From contig NZ_RKHG01000001.1 in assembly GCF_003752415.1 (NCBI RefSeq), positions 248,001 to 312,000 on the forward strand: DNA of 64,000 nt, written 5' to 3'. The notes under the pieces are model-generated. The model was not told the DNA's origin, ran no database searches, and was given only the letters and a program-made list of their open reading frames with translations. A program made the position numbers and the translations under genes. Positions 9,067 through 18,845 of the stretch are shown here, one piece after another. Position 1 is the stretch's first letter; the number at the start of each line of letters is the position of its first letter. The DNA is from Luteococcus japonicus (GTDB lineage: Bacteria > Actinomycetota > Actinomycetes > Propionibacteriales > Propionibacteriaceae).

Positions 9067-10187
9067 GCGGTCTGTTCATGGACAACAACGGCAACCGGGA
9101 CTGGAAGAAGATCTGGTACCACGGCCGTAGCGCGTTCGCGGTGCTGCTGAGTCTGGCGGTGCTCTTTGGTGGGGCGTGGTTCGTCTACGACAAGGCGAGC
9201 ACGGCCTACACCAGCTACAAGACCGCCGACGACTATGCCGGTGAGGGTGTCAAGGAGATCGTCATCACCATCCCGGAGGGCTCCAGCGGTACGGACATGG
9301 GCAACCTGCTGGTGAAGAACGGTGTGGTGAAGTCCCGAAAGGCCTTCCTCAAGGCCTATGCGAAGAATGAGAAGTCCAAGACCATCCAGGCAGGCACCTT
9401 CAAGTTGCGCACCGAGATCCCCGCGGACCGGGCCGTCGAGATGCTGGTGGATCCGGCCTACCAGGTGCACAATCGGGTCACCGTGCCGGAGTCGTTGCGC
9501 CTGAAGGACCAGTTCGCCCTGCTGAGCAAGAAGACCAAGATCCCGGTGGCGCAGTTCGAGGCCGCGGCGAAGAATCCGCAGGCACTGGGCTTCCCCAAGT
9601 ATGTGAAGAGTGTCGAGGGATTCCTCTTCCCGCAGACCTATGAGATCGGCCAGAAGCCCACCGCCACGTCGATCCTGAAGCTGATGGCCAAGGAGTACAA
9701 CGCCGTCGCCGCCCGCCAGGAACTGGTCTCCGGGGCTGAAGAACTGGACCGTACGCCGGCGGAGATCATCACCGTCGCGTCCATCCTGGAGGCCGAGGCC
9801 CAGGAGAAGGACATGCCGATGGTGGCGGGCATCATCTACAACCGCCTGGACCAGTACATGCCGCTGGGGCTGGACTCCACGAGTTACTACGCGACGAACA
9901 CCCCGCTGGGCAAGCCGTTGCCGAAGGACTTCACCAAGATCCCGAGTCCGTACAACACCTACCTGAACACCGGGCTGCCCCCGGGCCCGATCGGGGCGCC
10001 CGGCGAGAAGGCGATCAAGGCCGCGCTGCACCCCACCAAGAGCGACAACCTCTACTGGGTGACCATCAACTACCAGACCAAGGAGACGGTCTTCTCCTCG
10101 AACAAGGAGGACCACGACAAGGCGGTGGGCAAGTTCGAGGCCTGGTGCAAGACGGCCAAGGACAAGTCGGGTTGCCCGGTATCCTGA
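9063..10187 (+). CDS. mltG: Endolytic peptidoglycan transglycosylase MltG (YceG-like)
   Basis: 374 residues with one N-terminal membrane helix (FAVLLSLAVLFGGAWFVY) and an extracytoplasmic LysM-like plus YceG domain. Conserved parts include VEGFLFPQTYEI, ASILEAEAQ (catalytic Glu region) and the C-terminal NTGLPPGPIGAPG. It cleaves nascent glycan strands near the membrane. The GTG start overlaps the ruvX stop (GTGA) and has a GGAGGA site. Confidence 0.96.
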   Translation: MSGLFMDNNGNRDWKKIWYHGRSAFAVLLSLAVLFGGAWFVYDKASTAYTSYKTADDYAGEGVKEIVITIPEGSSGTDMGNLLVKNGVVKSRKAFLKAYAKNEKSKTIQAGTFKLRTEIPADRAVEMLVDPAYQVHNRVTVPESLRLKDQFALLSKKTKIPVAQFEAAAKNPQALGFPKYVKSVEGFLFPQTYEIGQKPTATSILKLMAKEYNAVAARQELVSGAEELDRTPAEIITVASILEAEAQEKDMPMVAGIIYNRLDQYMPLGLDSTSYYATNTPLGKPLPKDFTKIPSPYNTYLNTGLPPGPIGAPGEKAIKAALHPTKSDNLYWVTINYQTKETVFSSNKEDHDKAVGKFEAWCKTAKDKSGCPVS

Positions 10188-11008
10188 TGCCCACCCAGAA
10201 CTGCTGCGCAGTGATCGGCCATCCGGCCGGTCACTCGCTGTCTCCGGCACTGCACCGAGCCGCCTATCGGGAACTCCGACTGGACTGGACCTATGACGCC
10301 GTTGATGTCACGCCGGACGGCCTGGACGCCTTCGTGCGCGGCCTGGATGACTCCTGGCGGGGGCTGAGCGTCACGATGCCCCACAAGGTGGCCATCCGCC
10401 GGTGCGGCGAGGGCGACGAGCTGGTGGACCTCGTGGGTGCCGCCAACACCCTGGTGCTCGGCAGTGAGCCGATCGTGCGCAATACCGACGTGGGGGGCTA
10501 CCAGCTGGCCTTCGCCCAGACGGGGGTGGAGTCGGCTGACTCGGCCATTGTCGTCGGGAACGGGGCCACCGCCCGGTCCGCCGTCGTCGCCCTGCGCCAG
10601 ATGGGTGTCGAGCGTGTCCTGGTGCTGGCCCGCAATCCCGAGCGGGCCAAGGAGCTCAAGGGATTCTGCAGCAATGCGCTGGGCATGCTGTGCGCCGTCC
10701 GGGAGCTGGCCCCCGGGCAGGCCATCGAGTCCGACATCCTGCTGTCGACGGTTCCCGAGGGCGGCGCGGACCACGTGGCCGAGGAACTCGTCCACCATGC
10801 GGCCATCGTCTTCGACTCCGTCTACGACCCCTGGCCCACCGCATTGGCCACCGCCGCCGAGTCCGACGGGAAGACCGCACTCAACGGCCTGGACCTGCTG
10901 GCCGGCCAGGCCGTCGAACAGGTCCGTCTGATGACCGGGGGAGAGGTTTCCTTCAGCCTGCTGAAGTCCGCCGGGCAAGAAGAGCTCAAGGCACGCGCCC
11001 AACTCTGA
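10187..11008 (+). CDS. aroE: Shikimate dehydrogenase
   Basis: 273 residues. Catalyses NADPH-dependent reduction of 3-dehydroshikimate to shikimate. Family motifs: [15 protein letters not shown] (substrate Ser pair), SVTMPHK with the catalytic Lys, GAANTLV and the nucleotide-binding [14 protein letters not shown]. In place of the usual GAGG, the P-loop reads GNGA, a common variant. The ATG overlaps the mltG TGA by one base, so translation is coupled. The C-terminal end ([15 protein letters not shown]) is intact. Confidence 0.95.
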   Translation: MPTQNCCAVIGHPAGHSLSPALHRAAYRELRLDWTYDAVDVTPDGLDAFVRGLDDSWRGLSVTMPHKVAIRRCGEGDELVDLVGAANTLVLGSEPIVRNTDVGGYQLAFAQTGVESADSAIVVGNGATARSAVVALRQMGVERVLVLARNPERAKELKGFCSNALGMLCAVRELAPGQAIESDILLSTVPEGGADHVAEELVHHAAIVFDSVYDPWPTALATAAESDGKTALNGLDLLAGQAVEQVRLMTGGEVSFSLLKSAGQEELKARAQL

Positions 11009-11021
11009 AAGACTGGTGCGC

Positions 11022-12215
11022 ATGCTGCGCTACCTCACCGCCGGTGAATCCCATGGTCAGGCCCTGATCGCGACGATGGAGGGCATTCCTGCCCACGTCG
11101 AGGTCTCCTCCGACGACATTCGCAACGCCCTGGCCCGTCGCCGGTTGGGCGCCGGACGCGGTGCCCGGATGAAGTTCGAGGCCGACGAGGTGACCCTGCT
11201 GGGAGGCTTCCGGCACGGCGAGACCCTGGGTTCCCCGATCGCGATCATGGTCGGCAACACCGAGTGGCCCAAGTGGACCGAGGTGATGAGCCCCGATGTC
11301 GTGGACCAGGAGGTGCTGGATGCCCAGGCGCGCAATGCCAAGCTCACCCGGCCGCGCCCCGGCCACGCAGACCTGGCAGGCATGCAGAAGTACGACTGGG
11401 ACGAGGCCCGTCCCTTGCTGGAACGCGCCAGTGCCCGGGAGACCGCCGCGCGCGTGGCGATCGGCCAGGTGGCCAAGAACTTCTTGCAGCAGGCCTGCGG
11501 CATCACCGTGCTCAGTCACGTCGTCGAACTCGGGCCCGTGAAGGCTGCGAAGACCTTCCCCACCATCGACGACCTGGACCGGATCGACGCCGACCCGCTG
11601 CGCTGCAATGATCCCGTGGCCAGCCTCGCCATGCAGGACGAGGTGGAGGCCTGCCACAAGGCCGGCGACACCCTCGGCGGCATCGTCGAGGTACTTGCCT
11701 GGGGCTTGCCCCCGGGTCTCGGCTCCCACTCGCAGGGTGACCGCCGCCTCGACGCGAAGCTGGCCGGTGCGCTGATGGGCATCCAGGCCATCAAGGGCGT
11801 CGAACTGGGCGACGGCTTCGACCTGGCCCGGGTGCGCGGCTCGCAGGCGCACGACGAGATCTCCGGCGGGCCCGACGGCATCCGTCGCCTCAGCCACCAT
11901 GCGGGCGGCACGGAGGCCGGCATGAGCACCGGTGAGGTCCTGCGGGTGCGCGCCGCGATGAAGCCGATCGCCACCGTCCCCACGGCACTGCGCACCATCG
12001 ACGTCGCCACGGGTGAACAGGCTCGCGCCCACCACCAGCGCAGCGACGTGTGCGCCGTCCCAGCGGCAGGTGTCGTGGCGGAGGCCATGGTGGCGCTGGT
12101 GCTGGCCGAGGCGGTGCTGGAGAAGTTCGGTGGCGACTCCGTCGGGGAGACCCGTCGCAACCTGGAGGCCTACCAGGCCCGCGTGGCCGAGCAGGGGTTG
12201 ACCATCCATGGCTGA
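11022..12215 (+). CDS. aroC: Chorismate synthase
   Basis: 397 residues. Converts 5-enolpyruvylshikimate-3-phosphate to chorismate with reduced FMN. It starts in the family manner ([15 protein letters not shown]). Other signatures are [28 protein letters not shown] and [21 protein letters not shown] at 11016 in the same frame would add two residues, but the ATG gives the standard N-terminus. It lies 13 bases after aroE. Confidence 0.97.
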   Translation: MLRYLTAGESHGQALIATMEGIPAHVEVSSDDIRNALARRRLGAGRGARMKFEADEVTLLGGFRHGETLGSPIAIMVGNTEWPKWTEVMSPDVVDQEVLDAQARNAKLTRPRPGHADLAGMQKYDWDEARPLLERASARETAARVAIGQVAKNFLQQACGITVLSHVVELGPVKAAKTFPTIDDLDRIDADPLRCNDPVASLAMQDEVEACHKAGDTLGGIVEVLAWGLPPGLGSHSQGDRRLDAKLAGALMGIQAIKGVELGDGFDLARVRGSQAHDEISGGPDGIRRLSHHAGGTEAGMSTGEVLRVRAAMKPIATVPTALRTIDVATGEQARAHHQRSDVCAVPAAGVVAEAMVALVLAEAVLEKFGGDSVGETRRNLEAYQARVAEQGLTIHG

Positions 12216-12738
12216 GCTGCCGGAGACGCTGGTCCTGGTGGGCGCGCCAGGTGCGGGCAAGAGCACCATCGGCGTCAAGCTCGCCCAGAGGCTGGACCTG
12301 CCCTTCACCGACGTCGATGACCTGGTGGCCGAGCGCGCGGGGATGCCGATCCCCGAGATCTTCCTGAGCCGCGGGGAGGCTGCATTCCGGGAACTGGAGC
12401 GAGACGTCACGCTGGAGACCATCGGCCGTCCGGGGGTGGTGAGCCTGGGTGGCGGCTCCGTCATGAATGACCAGATTCGGGCCGCACTGGCCGGTGTCCA
12501 TGTCATCTGGCTGGACGTCAGCGCCCACCACGCCAGCCGGCGGGTGGGCATCACCGGCAATGACCGGCCCCTGCTGGCCGGCAATGTGCACTCCACCATG
12601 GTCAAGCTGCTCAACCAGCGCCAGCCGCTCTACCGCGAGGTGGCCACCACCCGTGTCGACACCAATGGGCTCAAGGCCAATGCCGTGGTGCGGCTGGTCC
12701 TTGCCGAACTGGGCATTCCCGCAGGGGAGGAGAACTGA
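12208..12738 (+). CDS. aroK: Shikimate kinase
   Basis: 176 residues. Phosphorylates shikimate with ATP. Walker A is GAPGAGKST near residue 12; the shikimate-binding [11 protein letters not shown] and GGGSV segments and the lid ([10 protein letters not shown]) are all present. It overlaps the end of aroC by eight bases, so it is probably translated by coupling. Confidence 0.96.
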   Translation: MAELPETLVLVGAPGAGKSTIGVKLAQRLDLPFTDVDDLVAERAGMPIPEIFLSRGEAAFRELERDVTLETIGRPGVVSLGGGSVMNDQIRAALAGVHVIWLDVSAHHASRRVGITGNDRPLLAGNVHSTMVKLLNQRQPLYREVATTRVDTNGLKANAVVRLVLAELGIPAGEEN

Positions 12739-13826
12739 TGGTCTGCGTGGCGGTCAAGGCCGAACAGCCCTATGAGGTGCGGATCGGCGAGGGTGTCAGG
12801 GATCAGGTCGACGCGCTGGTGGCCGGGGCCGCCCGTGCCGCCATCATCCACCAGCCGGTGCTCAGTGACCGTGCCGAGAGCCTTGCCCTGCACCTGAAGG
12901 AGAAGGGCACGCAGACCGTCACGATCGAGGTGCCGCCGGGTGAACCCGCCAAGACGGGCCAGGTGCTGCAGGACTGCTGGACCCGGCTCGCTGAGGCGGG
13001 GATGACGCGTTCCGACGTGGTCATCGGCCTGGGCGGTGGCGCGGCCACCGACCTCGCCGGATTCGTCGCCGCCACGTGGTTGCGGGGCGTCGGCTACATC
13101 AGCATCCCCACCACGGTGCTGGCCATGGTCGACGCTGCAGTGGGCGGCAAGACGGGTATCAACATCGAAGCGGGAAAGAACCTCGTCGGCGCCTTCCACG
13201 AGCCGCGCGGCGTGCTGTGCGACCTGGAGCTGCTGATCGGACTGCCGCGGGCCGAAGTGGTTTCCGGCCTTGCCGAGGCCATCAAGTGCGGATTCATCGC
13301 CGATCCGCGCATCCTGGACCTCGTCGAGCAGGACCCGGACGAGGCCACCGACGTCACCAGTGTGCGTTTCGCGGAGATCGTGCGCCGGGCCGTTGCGGTC
13401 AAGGCACAGGTCGTCTCCGGGGACCTGCGGGAGGCCACCAGTTCCGCGGACACGGTGGGACGCGAGGCCCTCAACTACGGCCACACCCTGGGGCACGCCA
13501 TTGAGGCCCATCAGCACTTCACCTGGCGCCATGGTGAGGCCGTGAGCATCGGCATGGTCTTCGCTGCGGAGGTTGCCTCACGCACCAGCGGACTCCCGAG
13601 GACCGTGGTGGAGCGGCACCGCAAGGTCCTGGCGTCGGTGGGTTTGCCCATCGCCTACAACGCGGGGGACTGGGACGCGCTGCGCGCCACGATGAGCCTG
13701 GACAAGAAGGCCCGGGGCACTGCCCTGCGCCTGGTGGGCCTGCGTGACGTGGGCCGGGTCACCATCATCGACAGTCCGGCCGAGGAAGTGCTGAGGCAGG
13801 CCTGGGCCACGCTGGACCCGCACTAG
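12738..13826 (+). CDS. aroB: 3-Dehydroquinate synthase
   Basis: 362 residues. Makes 3-dehydroquinate from DAHP using NAD and a divalent metal. Motifs: GLGGGAATDLAGFVAATWLRG, VDAAVGGKTGIN, and the metal-binding region NYGHTLGHAIE. Its ATG overlaps the aroK TGA by one base. The last seven codons, stop included, are the first unit of a 21-bp tandem repeat that continues downstream. Confidence 0.97.
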   Translation: MVCVAVKAEQPYEVRIGEGVRDQVDALVAGAARAAIIHQPVLSDRAESLALHLKEKGTQTVTIEVPPGEPAKTGQVLQDCWTRLAEAGMTRSDVVIGLGGGAATDLAGFVAATWLRGVGYISIPTTVLAMVDAAVGGKTGINIEAGKNLVGAFHEPRGVLCDLELLIGLPRAEVVSGLAEAIKCGFIADPRILDLVEQDPDEATDVTSVRFAEIVRRAVAVKAQVVSGDLREATSSADTVGREALNYGHTLGHAIEAHQHFTWRHGEAVSIGMVFAAEVASRTSGLPRTVVERHRKVLASVGLPIAYNAGDWDALRATMSLDKKARGTALRLVGLRDVGRVTIIDSPAEEVLRQAWATLDPH

Positions 13827-13973
13827 GCCACGGCGGACCCGCACTAGACCACGCTGGACCCGCACTAGGCCACGGCGGAGCCGCACTAGGCCACGGCGGA
13901 GCCGCACTAGGCCACGGCGGAGCCGCACTAGGCCACGGCGGAGCCGCACTAGGCCACGGCGGAGCCGCACTAT
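13806..13973 (+). repeat. Eight tandem 21-bp units spanning the aroB stop codon
   Basis: Eight back-to-back 21-base units. The first is the coding end of aroB (encoding ATLDPH and the stop). The others begin GCCACGGCGGAGCC or a close variant and end GCACTAG. Units 4-7 are identical. Each unit restates six sense codons plus TAG in the aroB frame. The last unit ends TAT instead of TAG and runs into the TATGAT promoter of ldh. A short CGGC/GCCG hairpin can form within most units. Confidence 0.95.
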
Positions 13974-13976
13974 GAT
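13971..13976 (+). promoter_or_regulatory. -10 element of leaderless ldh
   Basis: TATGAT, then TGACTC and the ATG. The first three bases belong to the last aroB repeat unit. Confidence 0.55.
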
Positions 13977-13982
13977 TGACTC

Positions 13983-14939
13983 ATGGCCAAGTCAACACGT
14001 CACCCGTCCAAGCTCTCCATCGTCGGCGCGGGAGCGGTGGGCACATCCTTGGCCTATGCCGCGCTGATCCGTGGCTCGGCCAGCGTGATCAGCCTCTACG
14101 ACATTGCCACGAAGAAGGTGCAGGCGGAGGTCAAGGACCTGGCCCACGGTACCCAGTTCACCCACTCGGTGGTGATGGGCGGCGACGACATCTCCGTCGT
14201 CAAGGACTCCTCGGTGGTGGTCATCACGGCCGGCGCCAAGCAGAAGCCGGGGCAGACGCGGCTGGATCTGGCGGCCACCAATGCCAAGATCCTCGAGCAG
14301 ATGATGCCGCAGCTGCTCGAACAGGCGCCCGAGGCCCTGTACGTGCTGATCACCAACCCTTGCGACGTGCTCACCGTCGTGGCGCAGAAGATCAGCGGCC
14401 TGCCCACCGCCCAGGTCTTCTCCACGGGCACGATGCTGGACACCTCCCGACTGCGCTACCTGATCGCGCAGCGCACCAAGGTCGCGCAGCGCAATGTGCA
14501 CGCCACGATCGTGGGGGAGCACGGGGACTCCGAGTTCCCCGTCTGGTCCAGCGCCAACATCTCCTCGGTGCCCATCCGGGACTGGAGCTATGCCGGCAAG
14601 CGGGTCTTCACGGACCAGGTGCTGGAGGAACTGGCGCACGAGGCCGCCTTCGCCGCCTACGAGGTGATCGAGGGCAAGGGCGCCACCAACTACGCGATCG
14701 GTCTGGCCGGGGCGCGGCTGGTGGAGGCACTGCTGTCTCCCACGCGCACCGCGCTGCCGCTGTCCAGCGTCCTGCAGGGCTACTACGGCATCCACGACGT
14801 CGCGCTCTCCCTGCCCACGCTTGTCAGCTCCGCCGGGATCGAGCGGGTGTTGGAGATTCCGATGGATCCCACGGAGGTTTCGGCACTGCACCGCTCCGCG
14901 GAGCAGTTGAGGGCCAGCCTGACGACTCTCGGCTACTGA
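13983..14939 (+). CDS. ldh: L-lactate dehydrogenase
   Basis: 318-residue NAD-dependent enzyme that interconverts pyruvate and L-lactate. NAD-binding [13 protein letters not shown] is at the N-terminus; [17 protein letters not shown], the DTSRLRYLI substrate-binding arginine and the catalytic GEHGDSEF histidine are present. The [13 protein letters not shown] segment corresponds to the mobile active-site loop. It sits directly before a malic-enzyme gene, so the two probably serve pyruvate, lactate and malate exchange in fermentative growth. Start supported by TATGAT six bases before ATG. Confidence 0.95.
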   Translation: MAKSTRHPSKLSIVGAGAVGTSLAYAALIRGSASVISLYDIATKKVQAEVKDLAHGTQFTHSVVMGGDDISVVKDSSVVVITAGAKQKPGQTRLDLAATNAKILEQMMPQLLEQAPEALYVLITNPCDVLTVVAQKISGLPTAQVFSTGTMLDTSRLRYLIAQRTKVAQRNVHATIVGEHGDSEFPVWSSANISSVPIRDWSYAGKRVFTDQVLEELAHEAAFAAYEVIEGKGATNYAIGLAGARLVEALLSPTRTALPLSSVLQGYYGIHDVALSLPTLVSSAGIERVLEIPMDPTEVSALHRSAEQLRASLTTLGY

Positions 14940-14947
14940 ACCGGCAA

Positions 14948-14953
14948 TAGGCT
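14948..14953 (+). promoter_or_regulatory. -10 element of leaderless malic-enzyme gene
   Basis: TAGGCT, then GTGGGC and the ATG; no ribosome binding site. Confidence 0.55.
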
Positions 14954-14959
14954 GTGGGC

Positions 14960-16666
14960 ATGGCCAACTTCAGCTATGTCCACGAGCCAGACGGCTCCTA
15001 CACCCTGCGCATCGCCGCGCGGGGCCGCGAGGTGCTCACCAATCCGCTGTGCAATTTCGGCACGGCCTTCACCCGTCAGCAGCGGATCGACCTGAATGTC
15101 AACGGCCTGCTGCCGTCGAATGTGGTGACCATCGACCAGCAGCTCAAGCGCGTCTACTCCCAGTATCAGGGGGAGTCCGACGCCTTGGCCAAGTACGTCT
15201 TCCTGAACACCATGCAGGACCGCAATGAGACGCTCTTCTACCGGCTGCTCACCGAGCACCTGGAGGAGATGTTGCCGATCGTCTACACCCCGACCATCGG
15301 CAAGGCGATCGAGACCTACAGCCACTGGTACCACCGCCCGCGCGGGATCTTCCTGAGCATCGACGATCCCGACGGCATCGAGCCTGCCCTTCGCTCCTAC
15401 GGTCACAGCAGCGAGGACGTGGACCTGGTGGTGGTCACGGACTCCGAGGGCATCCTCGGCATCGGCGACCAGGGCGTTGGCGGCGTGGCCATCGCCGTCG
15501 GCAAGCTGGGCGTCTACACCGCCGCAGCCGGTATCCACCCGAGCCGGGCCCTGCCCGTGGTGCTCGACGTCGGGACGGACAACATCGATCTGCTCAACGA
15601 CGAGACCTACCTCGGCTACCGCCATGCCCGGGTGCGCGGGGCGCGCTATGACGAGTTCGTGGACCGTTTCGTCCAGGCCATCCAGACCATGTATCCGCAC
15701 GCCATGATCCACTGGGAGGACTTCGGCGCGGGCAATGCGCACCGCATCCTGGACAAGTACCGTGACGAGGTCTGCACCTTCAACGACGACGTCCAGGGCA
15801 CGGCGGCTGTCGTCGTCGCGGCCATCCTCGCGGCGGTGCGTCGCTCGGGACAGAAGCTGGCGAACCAACGGATCGTCGTGCACGGCGCCGGGACGGCCGG
15901 CATCGGCATCGCAGACCTGCTCGTGCAGCGGATGGTCAACCGCGGCATTCCGCGGGAACAGGCCCTGTCCTGCTTCTACGGATTGGGTTCGCGCGGGCTA
16001 CTGCGCGAGGGGGTCAAGATGCGTGACTTCCAGGAACCCTATGCTCGCAGCGCCGAGGAACTGGCTGGCTGGGAGCTGGACACCCCCGGCAAGGTGGAGC
16101 TGGCCGACGTGGTGCGCAATGTCCACCCCACCATCATGATCGGCACCTCGGCGCAGGCCGGCGCCTTCACCCAGAGGATCGTGAAGGACGTGGCCTCCCA
16201 CTGCGAGCACCCGATCCTGATGCCGCTGTCCAACCCGACCCGCAAGGCCGAGGCGCTGCCGGCCGACCTGCTGGAGTGGACCGATGGACGAGCCCTGATT
16301 GCCACCGGTTCCCCCTTCGAGCCGGTGCACTTCAATGGCACCACCTACACGATCGCCCAGGCCAACAATGCGCTGGTCTTCCCGGGGCTGGGGCTCGGAG
16401 TGGCCGCCTGCCGCGCCTCCCGCGTCAGCGACTCGATGATCTTGGCCGCGGCGGAGGCGGTGGCGAAGGTGGTCACCAGCCGCGAGCCGGGTGCCTCCCT
16501 GCTGCCGCGGATCGACAAGCTGCGGGCCGTCTCGGCACGGGTGGCGATCGCGGTCGCCAAGCAGGCCCAGACCGACGGCCTGGCCACCGTCGAGCTCGCC
16601 AATCCCGTCCAGGACATCCATGAGCGTATGTGGTCACCCGACTACCCGAAGGTCGAGGTCGTCTGA
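14960..16666 (+). CDS. NAD-dependent malic enzyme (malolactic enzyme possible)
   Basis: 568 residues, close to the length of E. coli SfcA. Malic-enzyme signatures: LPIVYTPTIGKAI near residue 110, GILGIGDQGVGG, FNDDVQGTAAVV and the Rossmann VVHGAGTAGIGIADLL. It would oxidatively decarboxylate malate to pyruvate with NAD; malolactic enzymes share the same fold and motifs and cannot be excluded. The neighbouring ldh makes both readings sensible. An in-frame GTG at 14954 lies inside the promoter spacer and is not preferred. Confidence 0.9.
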   Translation: MANFSYVHEPDGSYTLRIAARGREVLTNPLCNFGTAFTRQQRIDLNVNGLLPSNVVTIDQQLKRVYSQYQGESDALAKYVFLNTMQDRNETLFYRLLTEHLEEMLPIVYTPTIGKAIETYSHWYHRPRGIFLSIDDPDGIEPALRSYGHSSEDVDLVVVTDSEGILGIGDQGVGGVAIAVGKLGVYTAAAGIHPSRALPVVLDVGTDNIDLLNDETYLGYRHARVRGARYDEFVDRFVQAIQTMYPHAMIHWEDFGAGNAHRILDKYRDEVCTFNDDVQGTAAVVVAAILAAVRRSGQKLANQRIVVHGAGTAGIGIADLLVQRMVNRGIPREQALSCFYGLGSRGLLREGVKMRDFQEPYARSAEELAGWELDTPGKVELADVVRNVHPTIMIGTSAQAGAFTQRIVKDVASHCEHPILMPLSNPTRKAEALPADLLEWTDGRALIATGSPFEPVHFNGTTYTIAQANNALVFPGLGLGVAACRASRVSDSMILAAAEAVAKVVTSREPGASLLPRIDKLRAVSARVAIAVAKQAQTDGLATVELANPVQDIHERMWSPDYPKVEVV

Positions 16667-16669
16667 CCC

Positions 16670-17566
16670 ATGCAGCAGGCAATCACCATCCTTGCCCGCA
16701 GCGACTGGCACCAGCGGCGGCAGCAACACGAGGAACGCTGCGACCGGCTGCTGTCCGGCGTCGCCGAGCGTCGACGCCTGGGGCAGAAGCATCCCGTCGA
16801 GGACTTCCTGTTCAACTACTACAACCTGCGTCCCGGGGAGCTGCGCACCTGGCATCCAGGGGCTGGCGTGGCCCTCGAGGATCCAGACGGCGAGTACCGG
16901 GGGCGCAGGTTCTACCGGCACCACGACGGCATCTCGAGCGTCGACGGCGAAGCCTTCATGGACAAGCGTTCCTCGACGCTGGAGTGGACCCGGACGCTGC
17001 TCGGGCGCACCGCGCAGAACCCGGCCCAGTTCGGCTGTTTCGGGATGCACGAGTGGGCGATGGTCTATCACTTGCCGCCGGGCCAGATCCGGCACAACTA
17101 CCTGCCGCTGCGCTTCGAGCCGGAGCGGGTGGCGGAGGTGGTGGAGCAGGTGGGGCTGCGGTGCAGCCACTTCGACGCCTTTCGCTTCTTCACCCCCGAC
17201 GCAGAGCCGCTGAACGCCCTGCGGCCGACGAGGGAACGTCAGCCGGAACTGGACCAGCCGGCATGCCTGCACGCCAACATGGACCTCTACAAATGGACGG
17301 GCAAGCTGGTGCCGCTGGTGGACTCCGACCTCCTGCTGGACACCTTCGAGTTGGCGCGAGACATCAGGGAGCTGGACATGCGGGCCAGTGCCTATGACCT
17401 GTCCGAGTGGGGTTACGAGCCGGTGCCGGTGGAGACCCCGTCCGGACGGGCAGACTACGTGCGCCGACAGCGGGACTTTGCCGAGCGCGCGGCGCCCCTG
17501 CGTCAGCGTCTGCTGGAGCTCAACGACAAGATGGCGGCCCACGGATGCCCCGGACCTGAAGTCTGA
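16670..17566 (+). CDS. Conserved actinobacterial protein of unknown function (often labelled 3-methyladenine DNA glycosylase)
   Basis: 298 residues, starting three bases after the malic-enzyme stop, so probably cotranscribed. The conserved HPVEDFLFNYYNLRPGELR and FGCFGMHEWAMVY blocks are typical of a widespread actinobacterial family that databases often label 3-methyladenine DNA glycosylase. I see no helix-hairpin-helix or other glycosylase motif. It is rich in His, Asp and Trp and has no signal peptide or membrane segment. I would treat the function as unknown. Confidence 0.75.
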   Translation: MQQAITILARSDWHQRRQQHEERCDRLLSGVAERRRLGQKHPVEDFLFNYYNLRPGELRTWHPGAGVALEDPDGEYRGRRFYRHHDGISSVDGEAFMDKRSSTLEWTRTLLGRTAQNPAQFGCFGMHEWAMVYHLPPGQIRHNYLPLRFEPERVAEVVEQVGLRCSHFDAFRFFTPDAEPLNALRPTRERQPELDQPACLHANMDLYKWTGKLVPLVDSDLLLDTFELARDIRELDMRASAYDLSEWGYEPVPVETPSGRADYVRRQRDFAERAAPLRQRLLELNDKMAAHGCPGPEV

Positions 17567-17611
17567 CTGGTGGGCGGCGAGTCCGACGGTGCCCCGGGGC
17601 AGGACGATGCG

Positions 17612-17617
17612 TAGCCT
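17612..17617 (+). promoter_or_regulatory. -10 element of leaderless L,D-transpeptidase gene
   Basis: TAGCCT, then GACGGA and the GTG start. Confidence 0.5.
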
Positions 17618-17623
17618 GACGGA

Positions 17624-18832
17624 GTGACTTCTACCCGACGTTCCAGCGCCTTCCTCGCCCTCACGACGCTCTGCCTCGCCACCACGGTGGGTTGCGCCAA
17701 GACGGATCCGACCGCCAGCCCAGCCAGCGAGGCACCGGCTTCGGCGCCGGTGTCGTCGGCCGCCGGTGCCGCGTCACCCACTGCTGCGACACCGAGTGTG
17801 GCAACACCCAGCGTGGCAACACCCAGCGTGGCAACACCCAGCGTGGCAACACCCAGCGTGGCAACACCCAGTGCGGCAACACCCAGTGCGGCAACACCCA
17901 GTGGGTCCACGAGCGCTTCACCGAATGCGACGCCCAGTGCGCGGCCGGCCGCGTTGATGAAGGCGGGTACCACGGGTGCCCAGGTGCGTGAACTGCAACA
18001 CCGCCTGCAACAGCTCGCCTGGTTCGAGGGAAAGATCACCGGTACCTACGGCCGGGACACCACCGCGGCGGTGCGTGGCTACCAGGCCAAGCGCGGCCTG
18101 CCGACCAGCGGGGAGGTGGACCAGAAGACCTGGGACTCCCTGCTGGAACGCACCAAGAAGCCCACCCGGGACCAGATGTACAACATCCTGCGCCCTGGCC
18201 CCGCACTGTTGAAGGAGGGTTCCACCGGGGCGACGGTGCGTGACCTACAGGCCCGCCTGAAGCAGATCGGCTGGTTCTCCGGGAAGGTCACCGAGACCTA
18301 TGGGCCCAGCACGGCAAAGGCGGTCAAGGACTTCCAGACCAAGCGCGGGATCCCCGTGACGGGTGAGGTGGACCAGCGGACGTTCGATCGGTTGAAGGCC
18401 ATGACCCGTCAGCCCACGCACGAGGAACTGAACAACTTGCAGCCGAAGGTGGATGCCCCGCGGCTGGATCCCCGCTGCATGGCCGGCCGGGCGCTGTGCA
18501 TCTCGAAGAGTGCCAATCGACTGACCTGGGTGGTCGATGGGAAGGTGCAGACCTCGATGAGCGTGCGCTTCGGTTCGGAGTTGACCCCCACCCGTGAGGG
18601 TAGTTTCCAGGTCAACTTCAAGTCACGTGACCACGTCTCGACGCTCTACCACACCAAGATGCCCTTCGCGATGTTCTTCTCCGGGGGACAGGCCGTCCAC
18701 TACTCCGCGGACTTCGCGGCCCGCGGCTACAACGGTGCCTCTCACGGCTGCGTCAATGTGCGCAACTACGACGGCATCGCCGCCCTCTTCGACCAGGTCC
18801 ATCCCGGCGACAAGGTGATCGTCCACCGCTGA
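17624..18832 (+). CDS. L,D-transpeptidase (YkuD) lipoprotein with two peptidoglycan-binding domains
   Basis: 402 residues. A signal peptide ends in a possible lipobox (TVGC, Cys24). A low-complexity Ala/Thr/Pro/Ser linker follows, with eight ATPS repeats (residues about 54-93). Two PG_binding_1 domains come next (AGTTGAQVRELQHRLQQL and STGATVRDLQARLKQI). The C-terminal YkuD domain has the catalytic HYSADFAARGYNGASHGCVN, with the nucleophilic Cys in SHGC. It probably forms 3-3 or protein-peptidoglycan crosslinks outside the cell. Start GTG at 17624, apparently leaderless. Confidence 0.93.
   Translation: MTSTRRSSAFLALTTLCLATTVGCAKTDPTASPASEAPASAPVSSAAGAASPTAATPSVATPSVATPSVATPSVATPSVATPSAATPSAATPSGSTSASPNATPSARPAALMKAGTTGAQVRELQHRLQQLAWFEGKITGTYGRDTTAAVRGYQAKRGLPTSGEVDQKTWDSLLERTKKPTRDQMYNILRPGPALLKEGSTGATVRDLQARLKQIGWFSGKVTETYGPSTAKAVKDFQTKRGIPVTGEVDQRTFDRLKAMTRQPTHEELNNLQPKVDAPRLDPRCMAGRALCISKSANRLTWVVDGKVQTSMSVRFGSELTPTREGSFQVNFKSRDHVSTLYHTKMPFAMFFSGGQAVHYSADFAARGYNGASHGCVNVRNYDGIAALFDQVHPGDKVIVHR
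17783..17902 (+). repeat. 15-bp tandem repeat encoding eight ATPS units
   Basis: Eight 15-base units (core GTGGCAACACCCAGC) encode AATPS once, VATPS five times and AATPS twice. Four of the central units are identical at the DNA level, suggesting recent expansion and probable length variation between strains. Confidence 0.95.
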
Positions 18833-18845
18833 GACAGGCCCCGGA

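Noticed and set aside
13578-13970. Minus-strand ORF with repeating RRGLVRL units
   Set aside because: It is only the translation of the 21-bp aroB repeat on the other strand; no start signal or family.
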